Position numbers and translations under genes: made by a program
Notes under the pieces: generated by a model
What the model was told of the DNA's origin: nothing
The model's input: only the letters and a program-made list of their open reading frames with translations
Databases searched by the model: none
Origin: Metaphire vulgaris
Taxonomy: Eukaryota; Annelida; Clitellata; Crassiclitellata; Megascolecidae
Assembly (NCBI GenBank): GCA_018105865.1
Contig: CM030840.1
Span: forward strand, 13,285,794-13,349,793
Direction of reading: 5' to 3'
DNA length: 64,000 nucleotides
Shown: in pieces, positions 1 to 11,639 of the stretch
Numbering within the stretch: position 1 is the stretch's first letter
Layout of the letters: each line of letters opens with the position of its first letter

Positions 1-303
1 TATGCGATAGTCTAATAATAGTTTTATTAGACTATCCTCTATCTAGCTATTTGCGTTTTATAATTATCTCTACTGTATATTGTATAGTATTCTGTGCAAT
101 AAATTGCTTTTTAAGAAATTAGATGCTATTTCACCTATTTTGCCTATTTTTACCAACTTGGTGCTATGCAGCTCGATCATAAAAATCGACCAATAGGCCT
201 AATAACTGGCGTTTCATATAAAATCTACAGTGTTTCCCAATAATAATAATATTGTTGACAGTGTTTCGCATCAAGTCAGTCCGATAGGAATTATGATTCT
301 AAC

Positions 304-2002
304 TTGTTGTAAAGCACCAAATCTGGTATCCAGATGGACTCTGCAGGAACGTATAGCATGTCGACGTTTCCGTACTCTTCCGGCTTCCAGTGCAAATTGC
401 TGTCGTTCCATTCCTTTACCCAAAAACCACAAATCTACGTTAAACGCACACCGTTCCCACTAAATAGGGCCGGGAAGTTAGCTGAGCGGTAACGACGTTG
501 GACAATGGAGCAGGAGGTCGCGGGTTCGAGTCCCGCAGGAGCCTTAAAGGTCGACTCAGCCTTTTTCGTGGTGGTAAAATGAGGAGTCAAACATGTAAGT
601 CAAACAGGTACGCTACGCGATACACTAGCCCCGTATCCGCGGCATTGCATGCCTGGCTGAGGGCTATAGCAACGGAGATCAGCGCCGCCCTATGAGCCCG
701 TGAGGCTTGGGAAGGACGTTGACTCTTTGACCACTAAATGCATTTTAAGCCAATGCTTTTGATCAGCACAGCCTTACTAATACTGAACTGATTTTTTAAT
801 TTTTTGTGGTTTTTAAATCAGTATACAACTGCCCAAGTCAATCGGAGCTTCGGTTTTAATGAACCAACTTGTATAATGCACCAGGAGCAATTATTACTTG
901 GTCACGTGACTAGAGAGTCCAATCTTGATTCGTTCGCAAGGAAATTTAAAACGTATTTCTTCGAGACCTCGTATTAGTGTAAAGCGCTCTAGCCTTTGAA
1001 TCTTCGTTCACGTTTTTCCGCTATATAACTTGACTTTTTAACCTAACCTATCCCATTACTTCGTGCCTATACACATTAGCTATAATGAGAATCTCTTATT
1101 TGTTTTAATAGAGTGATATTACCTGGGATAGCCATACATTCGTAGTTATGATTTCATTCTTCTCGTCCTACAAAGATACAGAAAAATGACTTCGAATGAC
1201 TATAGATCTAATCATGTTATAAGACATCCTCCTTACAACTAAATAATTAATTGGTTGTATACTGTTGCATCCGTCGTATCAATTTGCTGCTTCCTGTTTT
1301 TTTTCTGTTTGAAGCAAATACTTATGCTGCTGTTAGTCACTGTTATTAACATGACTGGCTCGTCTAAGAACTATTGGATTCTGCAACCAATTTAATTAAA
1401 TACTGGCTAATAGTAAATAAGATAAAGGTCCCATACTCGATTTCGAGCGTATAGGTTACTAGGCAAGCAGCGACGTAGGTGGTATAAACCATTAATCTAG
1501 AGTAGGCTGTCATTACTTTCTCTAGACCCACGTTTCACCCTTCGCAGCTTAACGCTGCTGCCAATTTATCTACGCCTAAGCGATGAACGGCATGGTTGGC
1601 CCTTCCGGCACCACGGCTAGATGCCGGGATGGTCACCCATCCAAGCACTAACCGCGCTCGACGTTGCTTAACTTCGGTGTTCTGACGGGAACCGATCGCA
1701 CAGCGCCAAGCAGGCCGGGTAATAGTAAATAAGGCGACGAAAACAAAAAACGTAGAACGACGCATTCACTTAACGACGTCTATGATCTGCGAGAGTTTCA
1801 GACTGATTTCGATCAGCAGTTTGTCGCTGCTGTTCTGAACCGGACGCATGAGACGATTGTACTTGTTCTTCCGGAGCAGGTCGTCGTAGAGTCTTCTGGC
1901 GTCCGGATTGGCGTCCAGGCTCCGGATCAGCCACGCCCAGCACAGGCCGACGACCGCGACGCAAGCGGTCAGCGACACCCGACCGACGCTGCCGGCGGAC
2001 AT
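304..2002 (-). CDS. Nicotinic acetylcholine receptor subunit, N-terminal coding exons (partial)
   Basis: Ligand-gated cation channel subunit of the Cys-loop family, acting at the plasma membrane. Three coding exons are visible: 2002-1775 (76 codons from ATG), 1167-1123 (15 codons) and 413-304 (36 codons plus 2 nt); the gene continues beyond position 1. Exon 1 gives a hydrophobic signal peptide (about residues 1-31), then [23 protein letters not shown] with an N-glycosylation site, and KLSQIIDV. Exon 2 reads [15 protein letters not shown], the loop D region. Exon 3 starts EWNDSNLHW and ends at [10 protein letters not shown], the loop A region. Introns begin GTTAAG, GTAATA and GTTAGA; acceptors are tttgtag and gtaaag. 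Exon lengths of 45 and 110 nt and phases 0, 0, 2 match the family's ancestral layout. The Cys-loop and membrane segments lie outside the window, so the subunit type cannot be named. An in-frame TTG lies at 2029, but the ATG at 2002 starts the signal peptide. Confidence 0.93.
457..739 (+). mobile_element. tRNA-headed SINE with 9-bp TSD
   Basis: The head (about 467-545) has a pol III A box, TTAGCTGAGCGGT at 478-490, and a B box, GGTTCGAGTCC at 523-533. Next comes a body with the GTCGACTCAGCC motif common at this place in animal tRNA SINEs, then a block ending near 730. Direct repeats CCACTAAAT at 457-465 and 731-739 bound the insertion. It lies in the second visible receptor intron, opposite in strand to the gene, with its 5' end only about 53 nt upstream of the 110-nt exon. 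The tRNA-like part is degenerate and is not a functional tRNA gene. Confidence 0.85.
900..1005 (+). mobile_element. Possible LINE 3' end remnant
   Basis: Translation in one frame gives [13 protein letters not shown] before a stop, like the last residues of many LINE reverse-transcriptase ORFs, followed by a GTAAAGCGCTC-type 3' UTR seen after such ORFs in animal LINEs. It is too short to assign a clade. It lies inside the second visible receptor intron. Confidence 0.35.
1408..1733 (-). mobile_element. 5S rRNA-headed SINE (SINE3-like) with 14-bp TSD
   Basis: On the minus strand, about 1719-1612 resembles 5S rRNA and keeps its internal promoter: an A-box region at 1674-1662 (AAGTTAAGCAACG) and a C-box region at 1642-1631 (GGATGGGTGACC). 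The rest of the body runs to about 1422. It is flanked by a perfect direct repeat, TAATAGTAAATAAG, at 1408-1421 and 1720-1733, so it is an inserted retroposon and not a 5S gene. It lies in the first visible receptor intron, same strand as the gene, 55 nt downstream of the exon 1 donor. The perfect TSD suggests a fairly recent insertion. SINEs with 5S heads are a minority class; most are tRNA-headed. Confidence 0.85.
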
Positions 2003-2139
2003 GGTTCGATTCCTACTAAAACAGAGCAACGACGGTTATAACAGACATGGACACGGACATCTCTCATTCTTGTTTTTTTCCTTTGCAGATGCTGACAAGA
2101 AAAATGTTCGTCACCTTACACCTTTTCACACTATCGCAC

Positions 2140-2294
2140 TTAGAAATTTTGGGTCGGCAGCCGCCAAGAGGGGCGGTTGACCCCCAAAACTGCGTCCGAA
2201 AATAAAAACTGCATGGAAACACATAAAATGTTTTTTTTCGTCGGCAGTCAAGGGGTTTTGACCCCCTAAACCCACCGCCTTGGCTACGCCACTG
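2140..2294. mobile_element. Truncated CAGTGGCGTAGCC-type MITE
   Basis: The right end reads CTTGGCTACGCCACTG and the interior has the paired GGGGTTTTGACCCCC-like blocks seen in the fuller copies at 29007-29272 and 45101-45401. The left end is lost. It lies just upstream of the receptor start codon region. Confidence 0.6.
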
Positions 2295-3038
2295 TTGGGA
2301 AACCATGGTCTAATTAACACTAAGATAAACATTAGATACTGTACTTGCTACTGGACGTTCGGTTTGAGAAGCTTCTTACGAAAGAAAGAGTGCAAATGAC
2401 CGGTTCTTTTCCACTGCTGCTGCGTAGAAAGACGCAGCCTATACAATCCAAAGTAGTGCAGTGAAACAGATGTCCGCCTTTGAAGCGAATATATATTCGA
2501 TTTAATCGCGAAGTTCTGGACGGCCCACAAAACCTACGATCGCCTATAAATTCTCAGACCATCTTCCGAAGACTTCCCGTCAGAAGCCGAGGTAGATTTT
2601 AACTGTACTGACACGAATGTCTACAATGGCCATCCCTACCCTTCTCCATCTCTCCCTCTGTTTTACTCTCTCTCTCTCTCTCTCTCTCCTGCTTTCTTAG
2701 GGCTTTAGTGCATCATAGGAGCAGTACTTTTCCTGGTTAGCTTGAAGCCGCGTGGGCCAGCCTGCTATTGCTGGTGGAAGTTGCAGCAGTGTTCAACGAG
2801 TGTTGTCTTAGCCAAGAACCTGCCGGAGCCATGGGATACCTGTAAAGCCAGCGGCCGATTCAGGAAAGCGAAGAGCTGGCTTCGCGAATTTCTAAGTTCG
2901 TCCGTACGTACATCTTGGCAAGGTTGAAACCGTTCGCACGGCGAATACCAGGGACGAATCCGGGATCTTTCTTTAGAGGGACCGATTTTCGAAATTTCAG
3001 CAACGCTTTGAGTTCTTAGGGGCATCCGATTTTCTTCA
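2295..3038. other. Intergenic, no gene recognised
   Basis: Mixed-composition DNA with a short CT tract near 2665-2688. Several short open frames exist on both strands, but none carries a recognisable domain or a convincing splice-site pair. Confidence 0.5.
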
Positions 3039-3049
3039 AATAGGCTATT

Positions 3050-3081
<32 letters not shown>

Positions 3082-3160
3082 CTACGACAATTTATATAGC
3101 GCAGTATTAAACATAACTGGAGCTAAAGTCAAGAGCGCTCTACAAAGAAATCACTTATAA
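3039..3160. repeat. Dispersed repeat with TTA tail
   Basis: A TTA-repeat block (from about 3047) leads into a stretch containing CGACAATTTATATAGCGCAG. The reverse complement of this pattern, followed by an AAT repeat, recurs at about 33815-33899. It is probably the tail of an interspersed SINE or LINE family in which the microsatellite is the 3' tail. Confidence 0.5.
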
Positions 3161-3214
3161 GATATGTTAAATAAGTGTGTCTTTAGATTGTGATATAATA
3201 CGGTGGGTTGGGTC

Positions 3215-3522
3215 CAGTGGCGGTTCCACGTGAGGGATGAGTGGGGATGCATCCCCCACCGGACTTTTTCGACTTTTTCTTCCTCGTGAAACCTATTTTT
3301 GAGTAAAAGTCTAGTAAAACAACAGGGAAAAGTTGCGGATGACCTTTTTTTGTTTGTCAACCTATTTTTCGGTAAAAGTGTAGTAAAATTAGAGATAAAA
3401 TTCTCTTTTTGTCAGTCTTTTTCGGCAAAGTTTATTGATTTTTTTCCTTCTAATTTCATCCTCCACCAACTTCCCATGAATTCATTTTCATCCCCCACAA
3501 AGAAATCCTGGAACCGCCACTG
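3215..3522. mobile_element. hAT-type MITE, CAGTGGCGGTTCC ends
   Basis: Terminal inverted repeats CAGTGGCGGTTCCACG and the matching ...GGAACCGCCACTG bound a 308-bp element. Perfect 8-bp target duplications GTTGGGTC lie at 3207-3214 and 3523-3530, the hAT hallmark. Subterminal blocks of GATGAGTGGGGATGCATCCCC type occur in relatives at 13132, 17831 and 25828. No coding capacity. Confidence 0.88.
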
Positions 3523-3945
3523 GTTGGGTCTGATTCATGATGGGTTGTGTTGGATTGGGTTTTTGGATTTTAGCATATTTACCCATGTCCATGTCTGGGT
3601 ATATGGCATAAAGAGAGAAATCGTCCGAGACATCAAGCATTCATGATGAAAAGCTCAATCACAAATATCAATTAATTATTGTCGTCAAATATTCAAATTT
3701 GAATTTAATCGTCTTATAAACATAATTCATGGCGCTATCAAGATTGATCTTAATGAAAATGAAAAGTAATGAACTAATCCCAATTGAAAAATAAATCTAT
3801 TCGTTGACTGATGTCCTAAAGCTCAGCATTTTACACTGTAAATATGAACTGGGCTGTACGGTAAGCTGCGGTCATCTGGCGAATATAAAAAATAATAATG
3901 TGACTATTAATTTAATAATAATATTTTTTAATATAATATAATATA

Positions 3946-3979
<34 letters not shown>

Positions 3980-4166
3980 TGGATTGTAGGCGGTTTAGAA
4001 TGATTCTCCTGTGTTGAAGTCACTGAATGTGAATCAATTGGAACTTAACTAAAACCATTTGATTCTTGACATAGCCTATCGTATTCATGAAGTCTGATCT
4101 AAATCTGGTGCCCCAATAGAATAATAATATTGCTGTTAGCCTTCTGTTCCTAATGTTTCTGCTCCA
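3523..4166. other. Intergenic, AT-rich
   Basis: AT-rich sequence with an imperfect TAATA-rich tract at about 3910-3980. No gene or structured element was recognised. Confidence 0.5.
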
Positions 4167-4174
4167 TCGACTAC

Positions 4175-5498
4175 TAGGGTTGCCATATCCCTGTCTCCAA
4201 AACACCGAACACCCGTGTAGGTGGCAACAAATGCAAACGTAACAAGATGGACGAGGGAAAAGTTGTACTAGGCCTATTTAGTTGGCCAAAGCTAATAAAT
4301 TGTAACTGGATGATTTTACAAGTTCGTTCCAAATTTCAAATCCGTTTTATCAAAATTTTACTTTTTTGGACAGCCCACTCTGGCCTTCGGCGCCTCAAAT
4401 AACACAAATTGTAAATAAAACAATAAAATTGCTACTGTCTCTTGAAATATAATTATCATATGTAAACCGTAAAGTTTGCAACAATGAAATAAAAGAAACT
4501 GATACGCGACTTTGTATTCATTACTGGACTCGGCTGCTTTTATTAAAATCTTGTTTTTTAAATTATATAAAACACGCTTTAAAATTGCATCTCATTAATT
4601 CTCATCCATGTAGCCAATAGATCAGTGAGCTAATAGAAGCCCGTGGAAGTATAGACTGCAACTGACAATACCGGTTTTACGGCGAATTGAATGTGGCTGC
4701 AGACTTGACGCTTCTGATCTGATCCCAGGCAAAACTTTAAGAGCTCAACATTGAAAGCTCCTAGTCTGCGTAACCGTCGCAACCGACTTTAGAGGCCGCA
4801 CAGTACTTTTTAGAAATTAATCTTATTTCGCAACAACGCAAGAAAACGTATTCCAACCATTTTGCCCTGAAACTCCAATTACAATAGGAATCTTTAAGTC
4901 AAGAGCCGTCTTCCTTACGGTTAAGCGATTTTGCCGTACTCATACAATTCTTAAAACGCGTAAGAAAGGTATGTTCCTGCGAAATTTCAAAAAAGATAAT
5001 TTTTAAGAAATTTCAATATCTATTTCTCTGCTTTTGCCTTATTTGTCAAAAATATTAATAAGTCTGCCTAATATATATGCCATATTTTCATTTGAATTGA
5101 AACAGAGCTTTTGTTTTGCATTTTTTTCAAACTCAGAAGATTGTTCTCAACAAACGTTCGCCAGATGGCTTAATGCATTAAAAATAATATTACATGCTAT
5201 GATTATGGCCATTGAACTGGGCCGCGACTCCAAATTGTTTGGAAAAGTCTACTCTAGACTGCTTAATAATACACTTTTGGGATTTTGGTTTTCCCAAACA
5301 TATATTATTTGTCGGGGAATTAGGCCTATAGCCAAAATGCTGCGTTGTATTAGGCTGGGAGTGACTTGATTGCTGTAGTTTGGTAGCCTGTAAGAAAATA
5401 CCGGACACATGAATGTCCGGTATTGCGTCAATTTTTCACCGGACAAATAGGCAAAATATCGGCCAGTCCGGTTAAAAACCGGACATCTGGCAACCCTA
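4175..5498. mobile_element. hAT-type non-autonomous element, TAGGGTTGCC ends, with a nested hAT fragment
   Basis: Ends TAGGGTTGCCATATCC and ...ATCTGGCAACCCTA are inverted repeats. Perfect 8-bp duplications TCGACTAC lie at 4167-4174 and 5499-5506. The interior includes, at about 4790-5250, a piece of a different element that is fuller at 22046-22831 and 57324-58095. No intact transposase frame was found. Confidence 0.85.
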
Positions 5499-5568
5499 TC
5501 GACTACTAACCTAAGATTTCATTGAAGTCCTTCCTCTTTCAGCAAACTGCTTGGTTATCTAAGACAGT

Positions 5569-5738
5569 CAGATATATTGTTACATCCCCTCAACACCCTC
5601 CAACACCCCTCCCCAATTTGAGACCGACACTCCCCAATCTGAACCTGGAATTACCTTTTTTGCTTTTCAGACTTTTTCGGCAGGGACCCCAAAATATACC
5701 GACACCCCTTCAAATTGATAATCCTTGAAATAACCCTG
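5569..5738. mobile_element. hAT-type MITE, CAGATAT/AATAACCCTG ends
   Basis: Bounded by perfect 8-bp duplications AAGACAGT at 5561-5568 and 5739-5746. The right end GAAATAACCCTG matches the family also seen at 12076, 18622 and 56825. Confidence 0.8.
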
Positions 5739-6075
5739 AAGACAGTGTTACATTCAGGTCGGAGAGAGGAAATTCTCCCCAAGTCTTAGCCCCCTCCTCC
5801 CCAAATTGCATCTCAGTGTGTATTGTGTAATGCAATGACAATTTCTATTGGCTCAAATCCGAAACCACGCCCTTCCTCGATCTGTCATAAACCCCGCACG
5901 GCATAGGAGAGTAAGTACATGCAACGCTGATCTAAGAAACTACGTGTTCAAAGATGATTGGTTAAGACGTTGCTTGTTTTCACCCTAATACTGACGAGAA
6001 AAGCCGTAAGCAAGTCGCATGTTGCCCTAGTTTTTAAAAAAAAAATTCTTCGGTTTTCTTGGTTTCGGCTTTTCG

Positions 6076-6256
6076 CTAGTGGCGGCTCCACATGGGAGGC
6101 CCGTTCCCCTATCAAATGCCTGGCCCCCAGTGGCCCCCTGTTGGGACCCTATACTTACTACTACATATCTATCAACAAATGGTTGATACCTCATCATCAT
6201 GTTTAGAAGTTGCCACCCCAACGGCCCCCACTTGCCAAATCCTGGAGCCGCCACTG
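6076..6256. mobile_element. hAT-type MITE, CAGTGGCGGCTCC family (about 190 bp)
   Basis: Start CTAGTGGCGGCTCC (one base altered) and end GGAGCCGCCACTG. Flanks gcttttcg and ggtttttg agree at 6 of 8 positions as an aged duplication. The interior matches the copies at 37098-37282 and 37696-37884. Confidence 0.75.
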
Positions 6257-6595
6257 GGTTTTTGCTGTTGTATGGCCAGGAAAACGGACATCTGTGAATA
6301 AGCCTTACTTATTTGCGTCAAAACTTTCTACCTGCTTTGGAGTTTGACTGTACTTCGTGTGGATTGCTTTAGATTGTCGAATACTCCTTGACGTTGTTTG
6401 TCGTATGCTAGATACATAGTCTCTTCCTCTAGCGTTAGTAATGACTTTCTTATGATTCAACCGCGTTGGTTGCCTCCGTGGCTGTCTTAGTAGAACTCTG
6501 AAACCGGGAGATGTACCATTTACCCGGGTTCGATGCTTGAATGGGAAAGCCATAGATTTAAATTCTCAGGCAGTCACGTGTTCGCCGGCACGGAG

Positions 6596-6848
6596 CAGGC
6601 CCGTAGGAAGTTGGGTTGCAGAGGGTGTGGCTGCACCCCCTAGAAAAAATTAGGGGGTGCGGCGCATTCCCTGGAAGATGAGGCTGTGTTGCCTGTCAGG
6701 ATTTTTAAAAAGAAGATAAAGGAAGGGTGACGACATTTTTTCAATTTTAAAAGAGGATAAAGGAAGGGTAACGACCTTTTCTTTTGCTTGTCAGGACTTT
6801 TAACCTTAAAAAATGCACCCCTGCAAAAAATTCCTTCCGACGTGCCTG
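6596..6848. mobile_element. MITE, CAGGCCCGTAGGAAG ends
   Basis: Ends CAGGCCCGTAGGAAG and CTTCCGACGTGCCTG are imperfect inverted repeats. Flanks gcacggag and gcgcggtg agree at 6 of 8 positions. The interior carries TTTTGCTTGTCAGGACTTTT, the internal box shared with other MITE families in this window. Confidence 0.6.
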
Positions 6849-7476
6849 GCGCGGTGTGAAAGTTAAAATGGCTTTGTATTTTGAATACATCAAGGTTCGC
6901 TTACAATGACATGTTAGCGGCAACAGGCACTGATGATGTAATATTTGTCTACCAAGATGGGTCGCTATAATAAATACCTGACAAAGCAGACGCACACAAT
7001 TATCAGAACACTTAGAACAACCGGTTGGTCACAGAAACACAGGACAGGACAGAAAGGACTGAGACTGAGGAAAAGCGTTGCAGAAAATGGTATAATGTGT
7101 GAGGGACTAATTTTACACGAACGCTGTACAAATTAGGTTTATCACGTTACATAGAGTATGCTGGTATTTGGTCGCACTGATTCACAATAATAATAATCTT
7201 TATTCGTGACAGGCACAACATCAAATAGTACACAGACAAGGAATAACACAAATCAACTGAACAAAACTAAAAAAATAAACGAATACTTTATAATACTTTA
7301 TAATACTTTTTACTTTTTTTCATAAGTCTGTTGCCCTACTGATGACCTAAGTAACAAAAGAGATATTTTTCTTCAATTCACTCCCGATGTCAATATTTAT
7401 CCAAAAAGGCAATGGTGAAGGCCATACCCTCCAAAACAAACAGTTTCAACCATCACCAGCAGAGAGAGAGATATAT

Positions 7477-7532
<56 letters not shown>

Positions 7533-8520
7533 GGTTACTCTAAAGGAGTGAAGGGGCTAAATTGGCAACTCCCCATTCGCCTTTAGAACACTGATCACTG
7601 CTAAGGGTTGTCCAAAAATCAGATCGATTGAATTTTGGGTTTTGCTTTTCGTCTCCAATTTCGCGGAAACCGCTTCTCGTTCTGCCAAAACCGAGGAAAA
7701 TCGCATTACGCAAGCGAAAACCCCGAGTCCGGTCTTCACCGCCCCCTCCGCCCCCCCAAAGGAAAACATGTTCGTTAAACGAGTAAATAACCTTCGCAAA
7801 TGTCGGACTCAACTTCCGGTCACGTGGCACGCCGCAGTGAACCAGTCGAATTCAATTTAGGAGCGAGGAACCAGCGTCGACAGCAACCTCTAACGAGAGA
7901 CGTCCTAAAGAGCGAAAAGAGACAGTCGCACGCGGTGCAGCAAGAAGAAGAAGAAAAAAACAGAAACCTTTTGTTTCTCGCGTTGACGTTTGCTGACACT
8001 AGATCCTATAGTCGTTTACAACTTACACCCGGTGCCGTTTTCTCAGCGACGATTCTTCGTGGCAAAATAAAATTACAGCGTGGCCTAATAAAATTTCGAC
8101 GGACATTTTGACTTAAATGTAGTCATGTCCAGAGGGCCTGCCCCCTACCCACCCCTACCCGTCCCACACAAGCGAGAAACGATGCCCCCACTCCTCCGCT
8201 CCACCGGCCATCAGCTGTCCCCCTTCCTGGCTTCCAGCGGCATTTATTCCCGCAATAGAATACGGAACTGCGACAGAAAACCAGGAGAATAAAAGACGGG
8301 ATAATGGGAAAGACGTTTATTTCCATTTTCCGTTTTTGACAGCTACTTTCGCTGCATTCGCTCATTCCAGAGACCTAGACATCTTCATTTTCCCCGTTTT
8401 CTTCATCCAGTTTTCTCATCACGTTCCTGCGTTATTATACGCGCTCCAGGCTGTTTTGGCCGTCCAGACTCAAAACTAAGGTTAGCCTAAGTTGTTAGAG
8501 AGAACACGCGATAAGACTTC
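6849..8520. other. Intergenic with long GA microsatellite
   Basis: Mostly non-repetitive sequence with a GA tract at about 7461-7534. From 7540 to 8110 the DNA is richer in CpG and has several overlapping short frames, but no domain or consistent exon was recognised. Confidence 0.5.
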
Positions 8521-8529
8521 GATTCTCTC

Positions 8530-8609
<80 letters not shown>

Positions 8610-8835
8610 CATCATCATCATCATAATAATCATAATAATCATAAGTATTATTATTATTATTATTATGCACTTCTATAGCACCATTTCTAATACCCAAGGG
8701 TATCAATCGATAGTACATCAAATCCATCCGCAAAAGACCAGGTCATTCCAGAGATCAGTCAGAGGGAAACAGCAATACTGACCATGGAGGAAATGCTAAT
8801 TGGAAGAGATGTATTTTAAGCCTAGATCTGAAAAC
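8530..8835. repeat. AAT microsatellite attached to a dispersed repeat
   Basis: An AAT/ATC/TTA repeat (8530-8665) joins a unit starting near GCACTTCTATAGCACCATTT and ending near AAGCCTAGATCTGAAAA (about 8835). The same unit with the same joined repeat occurs at 35925-36130, so this is a family whose one end is a trinucleotide tail, as for a reversed SINE. Confidence 0.65.
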
Positions 8836-10103
8836 TTCAGCATAAAAATGGCATCGTCAAAAAATAAAGAATACGCTTCAAAGCACGTCTGGAAGTAAAA
8901 CCATAGACATTGATGTAGCGCTCGATTTTCTGCAACCGGACCCGTGTGCGCGTTGAAAATGCGCCATTCACACAGCTAGATTCTCTTGGACTGAACTTCT
9001 GACAATCGACGATTAATGAATTGAAAGAATTCTTCCCAATAAAGTTTTTAAGTTTTTAATTCTTTCTTCGAGCAGGATCTGCTGCTGCATGCGAATGAAG
9101 ACAATATTTTATCAGTTTTCTCGCTCGACTTGCATTTCAAGTCGCAATGAAATCTGTAACTTTCAATTAAGGCCCGCCGTTACAAGATGTAACGGTACTG
9201 TAAGTTCTGTAACCTGTAATCGAATCGTCTCATAGAAGTACAGAAAATACGATACGCGTTTTGAAGCCGATGGCGATTATGATGACGATAATAAAAACGA
9301 TAATAACGACGACCACAAAGATAATTATGATGACGATGATGACGACGGCTATGGCATATTGTGAAATAATTCCAGTCGTTTTCCATAAATAAATCATCAA
9401 AATTCGCCATTTAAATTATATGTATTATATATCGTGGATTTTGTTGCGTGTGCGTCGTATACTCCAGCGGCAGCCAATGAAGATGTATGACCATCGAGAT
9501 AATCGTTGTACCGTGAGGCTCTATGCCACATCCACTCAGGAGTCGACCGTTGAGAGAATTCAATACGTCACAATTATCTTCATATCGAAAAATACGAGCG
9601 AACAGTACATTTAAATGATAAATTATTTACTTGCGACCGCACACCGACACACATTATGTCAATACCGTCTATGGTATAACAGTGTATGTACGTTTCGTTG
9701 CGCGCGGTCTATTATTGTGTGCATCAACGAGCTCGCTCTTAATCGGGTTGTATGCATATTATGTATTTGAGCATATGGTCGACTACGTATTTCGAATACA
9801 ATTGGTTACATATCAATATATAGCTAAGGGACCTTCCGGGACTCGTACGCAATCAACGACGCGTCATCAATAGTTTAGCAGTAGCGTTTTGGACCACCCT
9901 CTATTCCTGGCACTCTACGTAGGCCATTCAGAACGCAATTTCCCGCTCCAACCATTGTTTCGGTTACGACTGTGTCTGCCGGGCAGCTTCGGTGCTGTCG
10001 TGTTTCGCGGCAATTGCAGCGAACGTATATTGGCGCCTTCGTGCCCCACGTTTATCTCCGGATCCCTTTATATGCTACGATCGCTTTGTACTGACGTTGT
10101 TGG
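8836..10103. other. Intergenic, no gene recognised
   Basis: Apparently single-copy sequence. It has short open frames of 64-92 codons on the plus strand (9420-10167) without recognisable domains or splice structure. Confidence 0.45.
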
Positions 10104-10236
10104 CAGGGGCGTAGCCAGGAATTTGATTGGGGTGGTAAAATTGAGGAGGGGGTATATATTGTTATAAATATTATATGTAATATATTACATATATATATTT
10201 TATATATTATATATTTTATATATTATATATTTTTAT

Positions 10237-10268
<32 letters not shown>

Positions 10269-10424
10269 GTATATATTACATATGTATGTATATGTATTAT
10301 ATATGTATGTATATGTTATATATTTTTGATTTGGGGTGGTGTAAATTGAGGGGCATATATTGTTACAAATATTGTATATAATATATTACATATATTATAT
10401 ATATATATAATATATTACATATGT

Positions 10425-10467
<43 letters not shown>

Positions 10468-10542
10468 TATTATATATATACTGATTTTGGGGTAGGGCCT
10501 ATATATACCTATATAGCCTACCCCTCCGTCGCCACGCCTCTG
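10104..10542. mobile_element. MITE with CAGGGGCGTAGCC ends and TA-rich interior
   Basis: Starts CAGGGGCGTAGCCAGG and ends CGTCGCCACGCCTCTG. Flanks gttgttgg and attgttcg agree at 6 of 8 positions. The interior is two copies of a TTGGGGTGGT-like block separated by long TA-rich runs (about 10160-10320 and 10370-10480). A shorter relative is at 28684-28877. Confidence 0.65.
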
Positions 10543-11639
10543 ATTGTTCGCGCAGACATTGGCCGCTAGTAACGCAGTTCGGGCTTTACGAAACCGAAAT
10601 CGGGGCGTATAGGGCTATAGGCCCCCTACAGTCATCAAAAAAATTTGCTGCGTAAAGCCAATAGCTGTAAGCAGCGACTTTTAGACCTTTTTTTGAAAAT
10701 ACAAAAACGAAAACTAGACAGGGACTAAGCAGTGCCTTAGATGACTTAGAACGGCATAACACTCCTGTTCACTTCTGGCCCCATGCGATAGAAGCTTTCA
10801 CGGCACAAATACCAAGTTCTAACTGACGTTACACTCACGCGCACACACAAACATGCACACGAACACAGAATTTGGTGCGACATGGATAGTGTCGATGCAG
10901 AATGTATAGAGCCTACATGTGGCGCCAACACGGGCGGAGTGTGGCTTCTGTCTGGAGTGGGGGAGCTAAACCCCAGTAGTGTTTTTAGAAGAAAACAACT
11001 GGGTGGATGCGCTGCTCGACATCAACTTCCGCTCACATTTTTTGGATATTTACATGCATGGGTGTTTATCCTCCCTAGCCCTTAACAAACTCCGCACATG
11101 AAAGCCATCAGATACTGCATTCATATAATATTATTTACTTTAAATAAGCGATATAGCCTAATGTAGAGATTTCACTTGATTGATACTTTTGATTGATATT
11201 TGCTTGATTTGTAGGTTCACATTTGATCTTTCAAGACGTTATAAAAGCTGTTTTAGTCTCAAATAACACATCAAACACGATCATCTTGTGAAAATTATTT
11301 CGTTCGTTCTCTTATTCGTTCATTCATTTATTCATTTGTTCATTCATTCATTCATTCATTCATATATGCATCCATCGATTCTAAGAATATCGCTTAATAA
11401 ATGGCAATATCTTGAAATTGAGATTCGACCGAAAAGCAATCTGCAGAGAAATAAAATCGAAGATTAAAAGAGAAGGTCAGAAGCGAGAGGTCAGACACCA
11501 GAGGTCAGCAGAGGAAATGGAAAATCCTTCCACCAGTCACACGGAAGACAAAATGAAACAATAGCGAGCGGCGCGATCAACCGTTGTAACTCCATTCATC
11601 TCTTTCTCCCTATTTCGGCTCAGAGTCCGGTCATAATGG
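10543..11639. other. Intergenic, no gene recognised
   Basis: Low-complexity TTCATTCATT runs at about 11300-11370. No reading frame here can be tied to a known protein. Confidence 0.45.

Noticed and set aside
230..463. Plus-strand 77-codon frame
   Set aside because: It is the antisense of the 110-nt nicotinic receptor exon (413-304), whose minus-strand reading matches the family and has correct splice borders.
467..545. Functional tRNA gene
   Set aside because: A and B boxes are present, but the arms do not fold as a full cloverleaf and a SINE body follows.
1600..1720. Functional 5S rRNA gene
   Set aside because: The 5' third diverges and the unit is bounded by a retroposon target duplication, so it is a SINE head.
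1535..1765. Minus-strand 76-codon frame
   Set aside because: It reads through the 5S-headed SINE; no protein likeness.
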